37,073 bases of DNA from CAZVJA01 sp964626885 (GTDB lineage: Bacteria; Planctomycetota; Planctomycetia; Planctomycetales; Planctomycetaceae), in the NCBI GenBank assembly GCA_964626885.1, contig CAZVJA010000027.1, positions 1-37,073 of the forward strand, read 5' to 3'. Below, piece after piece: positions 1 to 8,613 of this stretch; positions within the stretch are counted from its first letter, which is position 1, and each line of letters starts with the position of its first letter. The notes under the pieces are model-generated. The model did not search any database, was not told where the DNA came from, and worked only from the letters and a program-made list of their open reading frames with translations. A program made the position numbers and the translations under genes.

Positions 1-996
1 GTCGGGTTCAGGGCCGGCTACTACAAGGATCTCGGGCCAGATCGGCATGCCATCGACCGCGAGAAACCCGAAGAACATCTGTTGGCCCGCAGTCTCGACG
101 GTGGCGAGACCTGGTCGATCGAAAACCCTGCCAAGCAGGGGGTGCTCATTGGTCGGCGCGGTATGCGTCACGGGATCGTTCCGCCGGATCAGGTGGGGCG
201 AGAGAAAGATCCGATCGATTGCCCTGGCGGCATCGACTTCACCCATCCCGACTTTGCACTCACGGCGCGAATGACCGACATCGACCAGGGAGCGTCGCGG
301 TTCTACTACTCCACTGACCGTGCCCACACCTGGAAAGGGCCGTTCAAACTGCCGTTGTTCGACCAGCCGGGGATCATGGCCCGGACCGACTATATCGTCA
401 ACGGCCCCTCTGACTGCATGCTCTTCCTCACCGCTTCCAAGGCCAATAAGAAGGAAGGGCGGCCGATCTGTGTCCGCACTACCGACGGCGGCAAGACCTG
501 GAAGTTCGTCGCCTACATCGGTCCCGAGCCGCAGGGGGAAGAGGAGAAGCCGGGCTACGGTATCATGCCCGCGACGGTGCGGCTCTCCAAGACCGATCTT
601 CTTTCAACCATCCGCGTTCGCATCAATGACCCAAGCTGGATCGACGCTTATATCTCACATGACGACGGGCATTCGTGGGAGTTCCTCAACCGCCCGGTCC
701 CGAGCACCGGCGAAGGAAACCCGCCCACCTTGAACAAGCTGCGCGACGGCCGGCTTTGCCTCACCTACGGCTATCGGGCCGCGCCCTTCACGATGCAAGC
801 CAAGCTCAGCAGCGATAACGGCCGGACCTGGAGCGAGCCGATCATCCTCCGCGGCGACGGTGCCGGCCGCGACATCGGCTACCCGCGAACCGTCGAACGC
901 CCCGACGGCAAGATCGTCACGATCTACTACTTCTACGACCACACAGACCCCGACCGCACAATCCAGGCGACGATTTGGGATCCGGGAACGAAATGA
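1..996 (+). CDS. Sialidase-like (BNR/Asp-box) exo-hydrolase, 5' truncated
   Basis: The frame is open from base 1 to the TGA at 994-996, so the gene starts outside the window and 331 codons are visible. Asp-box motifs of the S/T-x-D-x-G-x-T/S-W type recur: SLDGGETW near the left edge, then TTDGGKTW, SHDDGHSW and SSDNGRTW. A weaker copy (YYSTDRAHTW) lies between the first two. This is the signature of the six-bladed beta-propeller of sialidases and related glycosidases or lyases. The family normally acts on secreted or periplasmic glycans; the signal peptide would be in the missing part. The stop overlaps the ATG of the next gene (ATGA). Substrate cannot be stated; planctomycetes carry many sialidase-like proteins and few are proven on sialic acid. 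Confidence 0.85.
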   Translation, partial: VGFRAGYYKDLGPDRHAIDREKPEEHLLARSLDGGETWSIENPAKQGVLIGRRGMRHGIVPPDQVGREKDPIDCPGGIDFTHPDFALTARMTDIDQGASRFYYSTDRAHTWKGPFKLPLFDQPGIMARTDYIVNGPSDCMLFLTASKANKKEGRPICVRTTDGGKTWKFVAYIGPEPQGEEEKPGYGIMPATVRLSKTDLLSTIRVRINDPSWIDAYISHDDGHSWEFLNRPVPSTGEGNPPTLNKLRDGRLCLTYGYRAAPFTMQAKLSSDNGRTWSEPIILRGDGAGRDIGYPRTVERPDGKIVTIYYFYDHTDPDRTIQATIWDPGTK

Positions 997-1343
997 CCGG
1001 CGCGATGTTACTCGTTCTATTCGCATACGCAGGGATCGCGATCGCACTGGGCGTCATTGCCGTTGCAGTATGGCTGGTATTCGTTTACGGATTCGACCGG
1101 ATCGCCGCCAGGTTTGAGAACCGCCCGAAAAGACTTGTGCGCCGCGTGTTTGCTGAGAAGTATCCCAATGAATCCATAGCTTGGCTAAAAGTCGCTTCCA
1201 CCGAGCCGACACGATGGGTCGTCGGAATTTATTTTGGTTCTCGCATTCCACCGCGGTACAAATTCTTTTCGGTCGACCGATCGACTGAAGAAGTCGCCGA
1301 GCTGGACGACGATTCTGCGTATGCCCCGGAAGGTTGGCGTTGA
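993..1343 (+). CDS. Small single-pass membrane protein, hypothetical
   Basis: This 116-aa product starts at the ATG that overlaps the stop of the sialidase-like gene (ATGA, 993-996), which suggests translational coupling. An upstream in-frame TTG at 975 exists but is less likely. Residues about 5-32 form one strongly hydrophobic segment, followed by a basic stretch (RFENRPKRLVRRVF) that suggests a cytoplasmic C-terminal part. The rest is soluble, ends EGWR, and matches no family I recognise. Overlap and strand are the only link to the upstream hydrolase. The hydrophobic start and the coupled ATG make it likely to be real. Confidence 0.6.
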   Translation: MTGAMLLVLFAYAGIAIALGVIAVAVWLVFVYGFDRIAARFENRPKRLVRRVFAEKYPNESIAWLKVASTEPTRWVVGIYFGSRIPPRYKFFSVDRSTEEVAELDDDSAYAPEGWR

Positions 1344-1420
1344 GATTTTGCTTGCCATGCTGATTTGAATTTGACATCGTCTCAGATATTTCTTCGTCGA
1401 TTGACCCGAAGGAGAACGGC

Positions 1421-3151
1421 ATGAGCACCACCCGTCGCAGTTTTTTCAAGATGGCTGGGGCCGCGGGGGCGGGGATGCTCGCGGCGGGGCATGTCGCAGC
1501 GAGTGAGGCCGAGACTTCGCGCTCGGGGGGCACGGCAAAGAACGTATTCAAAGAAGACGCGGCCCCCTTCGTGACGGAGTTGTTTCTCGACAACGAACTG
1601 CTCGAGGCCACACCCGGCGTCTCCCGCAGGCTGCATCCGCCGAAGAAGCATCTGCTGAACCCGGTCGTCCGTTGCGAGCGCTGGTGCGACGGCGATTACA
1701 TTCAGCCTTACACCACGATGTACGACGCGGATGAAAAACTCTTCAAAATGTGGGGGCGGGCCGGCAGCGATTGGAAGTCGAGACGTGTGGATGACAACGC
1801 CGCCTACATGCTCTATTTCACTTCGAAAGACGGCGTCTACTGGGAGAAACCGGACCTGGGGGTGATCGAAGTCGCTGGCCGGCGGGACCACAACATTGTC
1901 TTCACGAGCGATCTCGTTCCGAAGTCTGTCTCCAAGCACTCTTACGGGCCGAAGAACTTCGTCGTCCCCAGCACGCCGATGGTCCCACAGGGGAAGAAGG
2001 GCTTTTTCTGGGGAGTCAACAAGCATCCCCATCCGCGCGACGAGTCCGAGAGGTTCGTTGCGTTGGCCATCGTGCAGGACCATCGCCGCGGGGCGCACAT
2101 TGTCACATCTCCCGACGGGATCCATTGGTCCTGCGCGAGTACTCCTTTTTGGCAGACGCCGCATGATGTCTCCGGACATGGGGACGACTGCCTGATGCAC
2201 CTGATATTCGACGAGGCAAAACAGAAGTGGGTGATTTATCGCCGCATCATTCCCGAGTTCAGCGAGCGGATGATCGCCAACGACAGCGACCGCGAGCGGC
2301 CGGTGGTCGACCGATACAACAGGTCGTACGCCTACGCCGAGAGCGACGACCTGCGGGAATGGACGAACCATCAACACATTCTGGCGATGGATGCTGACGA
2401 TCCGCCTGACACGGAGCTTTATCAGTTCGGCTGCCAGCAATTCGGCGGCATCTACGTCGGCTATATGAGCGTTTATTATCTGCGGCGCCCTCAGCCGATC
2501 GACGTACATCTCGCCACCAGCCGCGATGGCATTCATTTCACCCGCGTTTGCCGGGGAGAGCCGTTCATTCCACACGGGGCACTGGGATATTACGACTACA
2601 TGGCGATGGCTTGCTCGCAACCGAAGCCGGTGATGGTGAATGACACGGTCTACATCTACTATGCGGCACTGAACTTTCCGCATGATCTGGATACATCCAA
2701 AGACGCGGAACTCTACCGGGGTGGGGCGGCGCTCGCGACATTGAAGCGGGATCGGTTCGTCTCCCTGGAGACAAGTTCTGTCGACCCAGGACCCTGCCGC
2801 GTTATTACGAAACCATTGACTGTACAGCACCCGAAGCTCTCTTTGAACGCCGCTACCTGGATGAAGGGATCGATTCGCGTCGAGCTGCTCACACGCGACT
2901 GGCAACCGATTCCGGGATTCACCGAGCAGGACGCAGTCACTATTCAGGGGGATGCGCTCGATCATCCAGTCCGCTGGAATGGGAACGCCGACGTGAGCAA
3001 GCTGATCGGTCAGGAGGTTCGTCTCAAATTCTATATGACGCGCGCCCGCCTGCATGCGATGACGTTCAGCAGCACGCAGCGATCACTCGGTCCGGTCGAA
3101 GACGAGTACCGTTACGACGACCAGGGGGACTCTACCCCGAAGCTCAACTAA
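1421..3151 (+). CDS. Tat-exported propeller-like protein (GH32/GH43-like), function unknown
   Basis: A 576-aa protein with a twin-arginine signal: TRRSFFKMAG is followed by a hydrophobic Ala/Gly-rich core and a likely cut after about residue 27. The ATG at 1421 is preceded by GGAG at 1411-1414. The mature part contains repeated S-x-DG-x-x-W/F motifs (SKDGVYWEKPDLG, SPDGIHW, SRDGIHF), reminiscent of five-bladed propellers of the GH32/GH43 type. The last about 110 residues look like a separate beta domain (RVELL, PIPGF, HPVRWNG, VRLKFYM). I see no assignable catalytic triad, so hydrolase activity is not claimed. It lies 77 bases after the small membrane protein on the same strand as the sialidase-like gene, suggesting a shared role in carbohydrate handling. 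It converges on the next gene with a 13-base gap. Confidence 0.8.
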   Translation: MSTTRRSFFKMAGAAGAGMLAAGHVAASEAETSRSGGTAKNVFKEDAAPFVTELFLDNELLEATPGVSRRLHPPKKHLLNPVVRCERWCDGDYIQPYTTMYDADEKLFKMWGRAGSDWKSRRVDDNAAYMLYFTSKDGVYWEKPDLGVIEVAGRRDHNIVFTSDLVPKSVSKHSYGPKNFVVPSTPMVPQGKKGFFWGVNKHPHPRDESERFVALAIVQDHRRGAHIVTSPDGIHWSCASTPFWQTPHDVSGHGDDCLMHLIFDEAKQKWVIYRRIIPEFSERMIANDSDRERPVVDRYNRSYAYAESDDLREWTNHQHILAMDADDPPDTELYQFGCQQFGGIYVGYMSVYYLRRPQPIDVHLATSRDGIHFTRVCRGEPFIPHGALGYYDYMAMACSQPKPVMVNDTVYIYYAALNFPHDLDTSKDAELYRGGAALATLKRDRFVSLETSSVDPGPCRVITKPLTVQHPKLSLNAATWMKGSIRVELLTRDWQPIPGFTEQDAVTIQGDALDHPVRWNGNADVSKLIGQEVRLKFYMTRARLHAMTFSSTQRSLGPVEDEYRYDDQGDSTPKLN

Positions 3152-3164
3152 GGCTGCCGTTCAA

Positions 3165-5531
3165 TCAAGTCGCGTCCGGTGCCAAGGTGGCATCGATGGC
3201 AGCCTCTTCGACGTTTGCATACGACAGGCCGGCATCGCCCACGGGAGGGGCAGGCTCGTTGGCGAACTGCGCGAAGATCGCGTCCTCCGCGGCTGTGTCA
3301 AGGTTCGGCGCCCGTGCAACAGGAAGGGGGCGAGGCGTTTCGATCGCCTCTACTGGAGCGGGAAACGCTTTTGTTTCGTCGACCGGAGATGCCTCGGTTG
3401 CGGCTTCCCCCGAAGCACCCTTTTTTTGCGGGAGGAAAGAGCTGAGCTTCGCCAGCGGTCCCGACAACTTCTCAAGTATCGCTGAAACAAAGGGGGGAAC
3501 GTTGATGCCCAGCCGCTTGTCCGATGATGCTTCACTCGGATTGCCCGCTTCGGATACCTGTTTCGAAGGGTGATCGGCTGATTCGTTTTCCAGAAGTTTG
3601 CTGACCATCCAGCAGAAGATGGACCACATTCCGGCGAGAAACGCGAGTGCGCCGATGCCGGTCAAGCCGCCGATACGCACGAGTAAGAACCATAGGATGC
3701 TCAAACCGACGCCGAGCAGTCCTCCCATGACGATCGCCGCAGCCGCGCGCAGGAGCATCGATTGTGTGATCAACGTGACGGCACGCGTCGGCCACGCGGT
3801 GGATTCCATGAAGTTGCGGATTCTGCGGAGCACTCGGCGGACGATCAGCCGGGGCTTCTTCCCCCAGGCGCTCGTGAACTTTTCCAGAATGGCCGGTCGA
3901 TCGGCATCGCTTCCGAACGCCGTCGCGGCTGATTCGGCGAGTTCTTTTCCGACCGACTCCAATTGCGCCACGCGCGGGTTCTCGACGAGCAGGTCTTTCA
4001 AGGCAAATCGCTGTTCCGCGAGTGACTGAAACTCGTTCCACAACCGAAGAAACTCATCCCATGCCGCAAGTCGCGCGGCGTCATCACCGAGCAATCGTTC
4101 TGCATGGCGAAGAACCGCCAGACGCTTCTCGGCGAGTTCCGGTTCGTCGGCCAGGTTGTTGAGTATCTCGCGCAGCTTCGGTGGCAGGGCCTGACCCGAT
4201 TGCGGGTAGTTCTGCAGCAGCGCGATCCCGCCGGTACTCTCCATCGAGGCGATCTGGTCGGTCGAGTAAGCTGCGACGAACGTGTCGAGCGGGGCAACGA
4301 GTTCCGTGTTCTCCGCGGACTGCCGGGCCATCTCAGCCAGGGCGTTCTCAAACACTTCCTCCGAGAGTCCTTCCTTGACCGTTCCGGCGGCGTTCGCGAG
4401 GAGTTGATCGAGCCGTGCCAGGTTCCGCCCAAAATCCGTGAATTCGCATTGCTGCAATGACGCGTGGATCGACGCCGTGAGTTGCTTGACTTCCTGCAGT
4501 GCTGACTCGGCCTTTTGCAGCAGCTCGGCCAACTCGCCGGATTTCAAATCCTCGTGAACCGAGCTGAGAACGTCGACCGCTTCCTGGTAAGCGCGGTTCT
4601 GGAAATGCGCGAGTCCCTCCTGATATCTTTGGTTCCGTTCCTCAAGTTGACTTTGAAACTGCGTCAAATCTTCGAGAGTCGCCTCGGCAACCGCATCATT
4701 CGGCTTGATCGCGAGCAACTGCTTCAAAAAGGCGATGACAATTTCGCATAGTTCCGTCGACAGCTGTTCCTTCGCCTCGACGAGCTTGGGAGCGATCTCC
4801 GTTCGCAACTCCTTAAGGCGGCGCTCGTTACTATGCGCCTTTTGCAACAGCGCGATGAGACGGTCGGTCCGATCCGGTTTGGGGACACCTTCGAGAATGC
4901 GGATGATTTCCGCGAAATCGTATTCTTCGAGGCTCTTGGCGGCTGCTTCCATCGCCGGTTGTACGACGATTTCCCGGCGGGACTCGGTCAATATCTTCTC
5001 GCAGCGGTCGTCGCGCAAATCCTCATGCAGCATATGGCGGACATGCTCGGTGACCTGCTCAAGGTCACGAACGGCAAGCTCGTATTCGCCGTTCGCGAAA
5101 TGCCGCTCCGCCGAGTCGCATTGCGCCAGCCCATGATGAAGCTGCTGGCAATGGTGGCGGATCGCGCGCATATCGGGCGTGAGATGCACGTCCGGAACTT
5201 TTTCGAGCAGCCGCACCACGCGCGCGTAGTCTTTTCCTTTATACGCTTCGCGCGCCGCGTCAATATGCTCGACGATTTTTTCACGAACGATATTTCGCGT
5301 CGTGCTGGCCGCCTCGACCGGATTCGCTGGTGAAGAGGCTTCCGTCAGGGAATTGTCGCCGAGGTTCGGTGCGGGAGCGACATCCACGCTCGCCGAGGCC
5401 GACTCGGCGCCGACCAATGTGATCGAGGAGACATTCTGTTCAGCAGCATTGCTGGATAGAACATCCGCGCCAGCGGCATCTGGTACCGGTTGCGCGGCAT
5501 CCCGCGAGGATGTCTCGGTGAGCGTCGTCAT
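3165..5531 (-). CDS. Large helical-repeat (TPR-like) membrane protein, hypothetical
   Basis: A 788-aa protein. Residues about 1-85 are low-complexity and Ala/Ser/Thr-rich. Residues about 85-580 are almost entirely helical and charged, with TPR-like pairs such as AREAYKGKDYARVVRLLEKV and HFQNRAYQEAVDVL, and coiled-coil character. Two hydrophobic segments follow at about 590-646, separated by a short Gly-rich turn. The last about 140 residues are disordered, Pro/Ala/Glu-rich. There is no signal peptide, so the long N-terminal part is probably cytoplasmic and anchored by the C-terminal hairpin. I recognise no enzymatic domain; a scaffold or protein-interaction role is inference only. It is divergent from the SGNH hydrolase gene across 279 bases. 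Confidence 0.8.
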   Translation of the reverse strand: MTTLTETSSRDAAQPVPDAAGADVLSSNAAEQNVSSITLVGAESASASVDVAPAPNLGDNSLTEASSPANPVEAASTTRNIVREKIVEHIDAAREAYKGKDYARVVRLLEKVPDVHLTPDMRAIRHHCQQLHHGLAQCDSAERHFANGEYELAVRDLEQVTEHVRHMLHEDLRDDRCEKILTESRREIVVQPAMEAAAKSLEEYDFAEIIRILEGVPKPDRTDRLIALLQKAHSNERRLKELRTEIAPKLVEAKEQLSTELCEIVIAFLKQLLAIKPNDAVAEATLEDLTQFQSQLEERNQRYQEGLAHFQNRAYQEAVDVLSSVHEDLKSGELAELLQKAESALQEVKQLTASIHASLQQCEFTDFGRNLARLDQLLANAAGTVKEGLSEEVFENALAEMARQSAENTELVAPLDTFVAAYSTDQIASMESTGGIALLQNYPQSGQALPPKLREILNNLADEPELAEKRLAVLRHAERLLGDDAARLAAWDEFLRLWNEFQSLAEQRFALKDLLVENPRVAQLESVGKELAESAATAFGSDADRPAILEKFTSAWGKKPRLIVRRVLRRIRNFMESTAWPTRAVTLITQSMLLRAAAAIVMGGLLGVGLSILWFLLVRIGGLTGIGALAFLAGMWSIFCWMVSKLLENESADHPSKQVSEAGNPSEASSDKRLGINVPPFVSAILEKLSGPLAKLSSFLPQKKGASGEAATEASPVDETKAFPAPVEAIETPRPLPVARAPNLDTAAEDAIFAQFANEPAPPVGDAGLSYANVEEAAIDATLAPDAT

Positions 5532-5810
5532 GAGTGCAATTGGCTATTCAGCCTAAGATCGCCGCAATGCGGCAAGTGGTTTTCCAGGAATGAGTTTCGG
5601 TCGTACAAGCCTAGGCCGATAATAGGGGATGTCAACACGTCGGGAATCCGGTCTTTCCGCCACAACATGCGGTGGAAGTTGCGGGTCGTAGTGCCGTTTC
5701 CGTGGCCTAAGCCGGTTCTCTAAGCGGGTGTTGACTGCTTGTCGCCATAGAAACACTCCGCTAAGTTCAATCGTGCGGGTTCTGTCAATCATGCCGGCTT
5801 TCCTGAGGTC

Positions 5811-7772
5811 ATGAGTAACACCGATCATCGCGGCTCGTCCCTGGGCAGAGGCGTGGAACGACCTGGCGGGAACTCCCCGGGCGGGTGGTTTCGCGGACAA
5901 GCGAACCGCTACGCCGCCGGGCTGGCGTTGGTGGTCACAGTCGTTACGGCGACTCTTCCCTGGGGAGAGGGCGGGCCGTTCAGCGCAACCGGAGAACGGT
6001 ACGCGGAATGGTATTTGTACCTCATCTCTTTGCAGATCGTGGTGATGCCCCTCATCATTCTTTTCTGTGGATTTCCATTATCATGGCGCGGACGCGGCGG
6101 ATTCTTGCTCATCAACCTCGAATTGCTGGCGCTGATTTTCCTTGCCAAGAATTTCCTGTTGCACGACGTGCTGTTCCACGGAACGCAGATCACGCTCAGG
6201 ATCATGCTCGTGGTTTTGTGGATCTTCGTGCTGCTCGGTTGGCCGGTCGTTATTTGGAAGTTGCATCGTCGGCGCCGCTACGGACGAACGGTGCCGAGGG
6301 AGCAAAACACGAAAGACGAATACCAGTCACGGCCGTTCCTGCTGGGACGTCTCTGGTTCGCGTCGGCACTGTTGCTCGGGCTGACCGAGCTGTCATCCGC
6401 GTTGTTTTTGAGCATCGATCGTCAGCGGAACCGAGTTGAGTTGCCGGAGTCTCTGCGTGAGCCGTCCGCTGACGAACTGCGCGTCGTTGCCGTTGGCGAA
6501 TCGACGATGGCGGGATTTCCCTACAACGGACGATTCGGTATTCCGGAAGTCATCCTCTGGCAGCTCCAGCAAATGTACCCCGCGCGGAAGATCGTCGTCG
6601 AGAATCTGGCAAAGGACGGGCACAATTTGCGCAAGGCGATGCAGGAAATCAACAATCTGAAAATCCGTCCCCACTTGTTGCTGCTGTACAGCGGTCATAA
6701 CGAGTTCTTTTATGACTTGGAGGAGATCTGGAGGGACGTGGAGTTTTCGTGGGAGCGTTTCGATTACTGGATCGATTGGTCGCCGACGTTCCGCCTGTTT
6801 GACAGAAATCTCCTGCGCGCCGAGGCGGATCGCGATCTGAAAGGGGACTCCGGTCGGCATCTCGTCGATCGCAACATCACGACGGCAAAGATGGGAAAGT
6901 TCCGGTTGGAACGTTTCCGCGATCAATTGACACAACTCGCGCTGTGGCAGCAACGGAGAGGCATCCCCTCACTCTGGTTCGTGCCGGCCGGTTCGGAAGC
7001 GGATTTCGAGCCGAATCGTTCGTACTTGTCCCACGAGCCGACCCAAGCCGAGCGCGAAGGAATCGAGCAAACCAACTTGGCGGCGCGTCAGTTGACCGAG
7101 GCTGGAAAGTGGCGGGAGGCCGCTGAGAAATACAAGGGGGCCCTTAACCGTTTCGACGGATTCGCCGAGTTTCATTTTCAACTGGGGGAGTGCCTGGCTG
7201 CGACCGGTGACTTCGAGCAGGCGCGGCGTCATTATGCACGGGCTCTCGACCAGGACGGCTACCCGATTCGGATGGTCGGCTCTTATCGCCGTCAGGTGGC
7301 GGAAGTCGCTGAAGAATTTCAGATTCCGACCGTCGACACCGACAAAGTCTTGCGGCCGCACACCCCTCATGGAGTCCTCGACCGATCGGTATTCGTCGAT
7401 TACGTGCATCCGAATTTGCGATCGTATTACTCTCTGGGGCTGGCCGCGACAGCCCGAATCATCGAAACGGGATTGCTGCGGGAAACCGGCGGTCCTTCGG
7501 TGGAGCCAAAGGCACGCGAATTCGGACAGGTAATAAAGGCGGTGGGCATATCGCCGATGGATCTCGCACAAGCCTATTCACGCGTTGCAGCCGCGGATGA
7601 GACGCAACGGAAATTGCGATATGAAAGCTCCCGCCTCCAGCGAGAAAGCCGGCAGTATCGGGAGTGGAGCCGACAGCTTCAAGCGGGGGGGATTTCCCCA
7701 GGCGAGAACGGGACGGAAGCATTGGAAACATCCGCCGAGAAATCGGTTTCGGACGGTCCCCCCAGCGGATAG
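5811..7772 (+). CDS. Membrane-anchored SGNH/GDSL-type hydrolase with TPR segment
   Basis: A 653-aa protein. About five hydrophobic segments occupy residues about 30-210, followed by a soluble SGNH-like domain. Block I is VAVGESTMAG with the probable nucleophile Ser231, a GES in place of the classical GDS. A later LLYSGHNEFF stretch resembles the block with the oxyanion Asn, and VDYVHPN supplies Asp530 and His533 in the D-x-x-H arrangement. A TPR-like pair (AAEKYKGALNRF, FHFQLGECLAATGDFEQARRHYARAL) is inserted between the nucleophile and the Asp/His pair. The ATG at 5811 follows a GAGG. Relatives include esterases and O-acetyl-transferring or deacetylating enzymes of polysaccharides; the substrate here is unknown. 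It sits upstream of a STAS protein and an alginate-export-like porin, and joint function is not shown. Confidence 0.82.
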   Translation: MSNTDHRGSSLGRGVERPGGNSPGGWFRGQANRYAAGLALVVTVVTATLPWGEGGPFSATGERYAEWYLYLISLQIVVMPLIILFCGFPLSWRGRGGFLLINLELLALIFLAKNFLLHDVLFHGTQITLRIMLVVLWIFVLLGWPVVIWKLHRRRRYGRTVPREQNTKDEYQSRPFLLGRLWFASALLLGLTELSSALFLSIDRQRNRVELPESLREPSADELRVVAVGESTMAGFPYNGRFGIPEVILWQLQQMYPARKIVVENLAKDGHNLRKAMQEINNLKIRPHLLLLYSGHNEFFYDLEEIWRDVEFSWERFDYWIDWSPTFRLFDRNLLRAEADRDLKGDSGRHLVDRNITTAKMGKFRLERFRDQLTQLALWQQRRGIPSLWFVPAGSEADFEPNRSYLSHEPTQAEREGIEQTNLAARQLTEAGKWREAAEKYKGALNRFDGFAEFHFQLGECLAATGDFEQARRHYARALDQDGYPIRMVGSYRRQVAEVAEEFQIPTVDTDKVLRPHTPHGVLDRSVFVDYVHPNLRSYYSLGLAATARIIETGLLRETGGPSVEPKAREFGQVIKAVGISPMDLAQAYSRVAAADETQRKLRYESSRLQRESRQYREWSRQLQAGGISPGENGTEALETSAEKSVSDGPPSG

Positions 7773-7918
7773 AATCAGGGACAGTTTGCAGTGCTGTTGC
7801 GGCTTTGAGCGAACTCCTGCTCAAGCGATCCGAACTTGCACCGATTCTCGCGGCGTGGAGAATTGAGGAAGCGATGCAAGACCGGCCATTCGGACGACAC
7901 CGATATTTTGTATTGTGA

Positions 7919-7941
7919 ATTCCCCGGAGACGATGGGGAAT
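7919..7941 (+). promoter_or_regulatory. Hairpin covering the ribosome binding site of the 7947 STAS gene
   Basis: The 7-base arms ATTCCCC (7919-7925) and GGGGAAT (7935-7941) are perfectly complementary around a 9-base loop that contains GGAG. The right arm holds GGGGA six to seven bases before the ATG at 7947 and is the best ribosome-binding candidate, so folding would hide it. Control of translation is inference. Confidence 0.4.
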
Positions 7942-7946
7942 AGAGC

Positions 7947-8333
7947 ATGAGGAGACGATTTTCGGTGGCACGTTCACTCAGTGTCTTCAGTGTCGAACGC
8001 GAGGGGGACACATTGATTGTCAGCCCGCGGAGAGATTGCCTCGACGTGCAGGAATCTGACCTGCGAGTGGAGATTGAGGATCTTCACAAACAGATGGATG
8101 ATCCAGCGCTGCGAAATCTGCTGGTGGATGTCGGTACGGCGCCGCACTTCGGTTCAATCATCATCGGGGCGATCATGGCGCTTTGCAAAAAGGCGCACGA
8201 TCGCGGCGGACGGGCCGCCTTCTGTAACGCCTCCCCGGGCATGCTCGACGCCATGCAGATCATGAAGATCGATTCCGTCATGCCCTACTTCCCGACTCGT
8301 GCCGAGGGGTTGGCTGCGCTGAAGAAAAGCTAA
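7947..8333 (+). CDS. Stand-alone STAS-domain protein (anti-sigma-factor antagonist-like)
   Basis: A 128-aa protein that is essentially one STAS domain. Residues about 14-60 give the first strands and helix (DTLIVSPRRD, LRNLLVDVG), followed by HFGSIIIGAI with Ser70 at the place of the phosphorylated serine of SpoIIAA. KKAHDRGGRAAFCNAS and a C-terminal helix complete the fold. The Asp that usually stands two residues before the phospho-serine is replaced by Phe68. Family members act in partner-switching with a serine kinase and a sigma factor or other effector; neither lies next to this gene. Translation may be affected by the hairpin just upstream. A second STAS protein occurs at 32324-32692. 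Confidence 0.82.
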   Translation: MRRRFSVARSLSVFSVEREGDTLIVSPRRDCLDVQESDLRVEIEDLHKQMDDPALRNLLVDVGTAPHFGSIIIGAIMALCKKAHDRGGRAAFCNASPGMLDAMQIMKIDSVMPYFPTRAEGLAALKKS

Positions 8334-8613
8334 CTCGCACCGCATCCCGCCTTTTCAGCGTGGATCGCCCGTCTTGGAAGTGATTTCGCCCTGCGGTGAG
8401 ATTGCCCGTTGCGTAAAGTTTTCCGGTTTGTCCGCACGATGGGTTGGTTGCGCAAGTCGTTGTGCTTCAGACCACTCTAACCGGCTCTCGGTTGAACTTC
8501 CTGAAGCGATTGAGCCGATCGTACTTGCAGCGCCTCAAACAACGACCATCCCCGGTGCGCGGATCACGTTAACGCGCACTTTTGCCGTTTGAGGGTGGAT
8601 TAGGGAGATTGAT

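Noticed and set aside
1382..3055. Long minus-strand frame of 557 codons opposite the Tat-exported protein gene
   Set aside because: It is the antisense of a gene with a signal peptide and clear repeats, and its own translation shows no family features; long antisense frames are common at this base composition.
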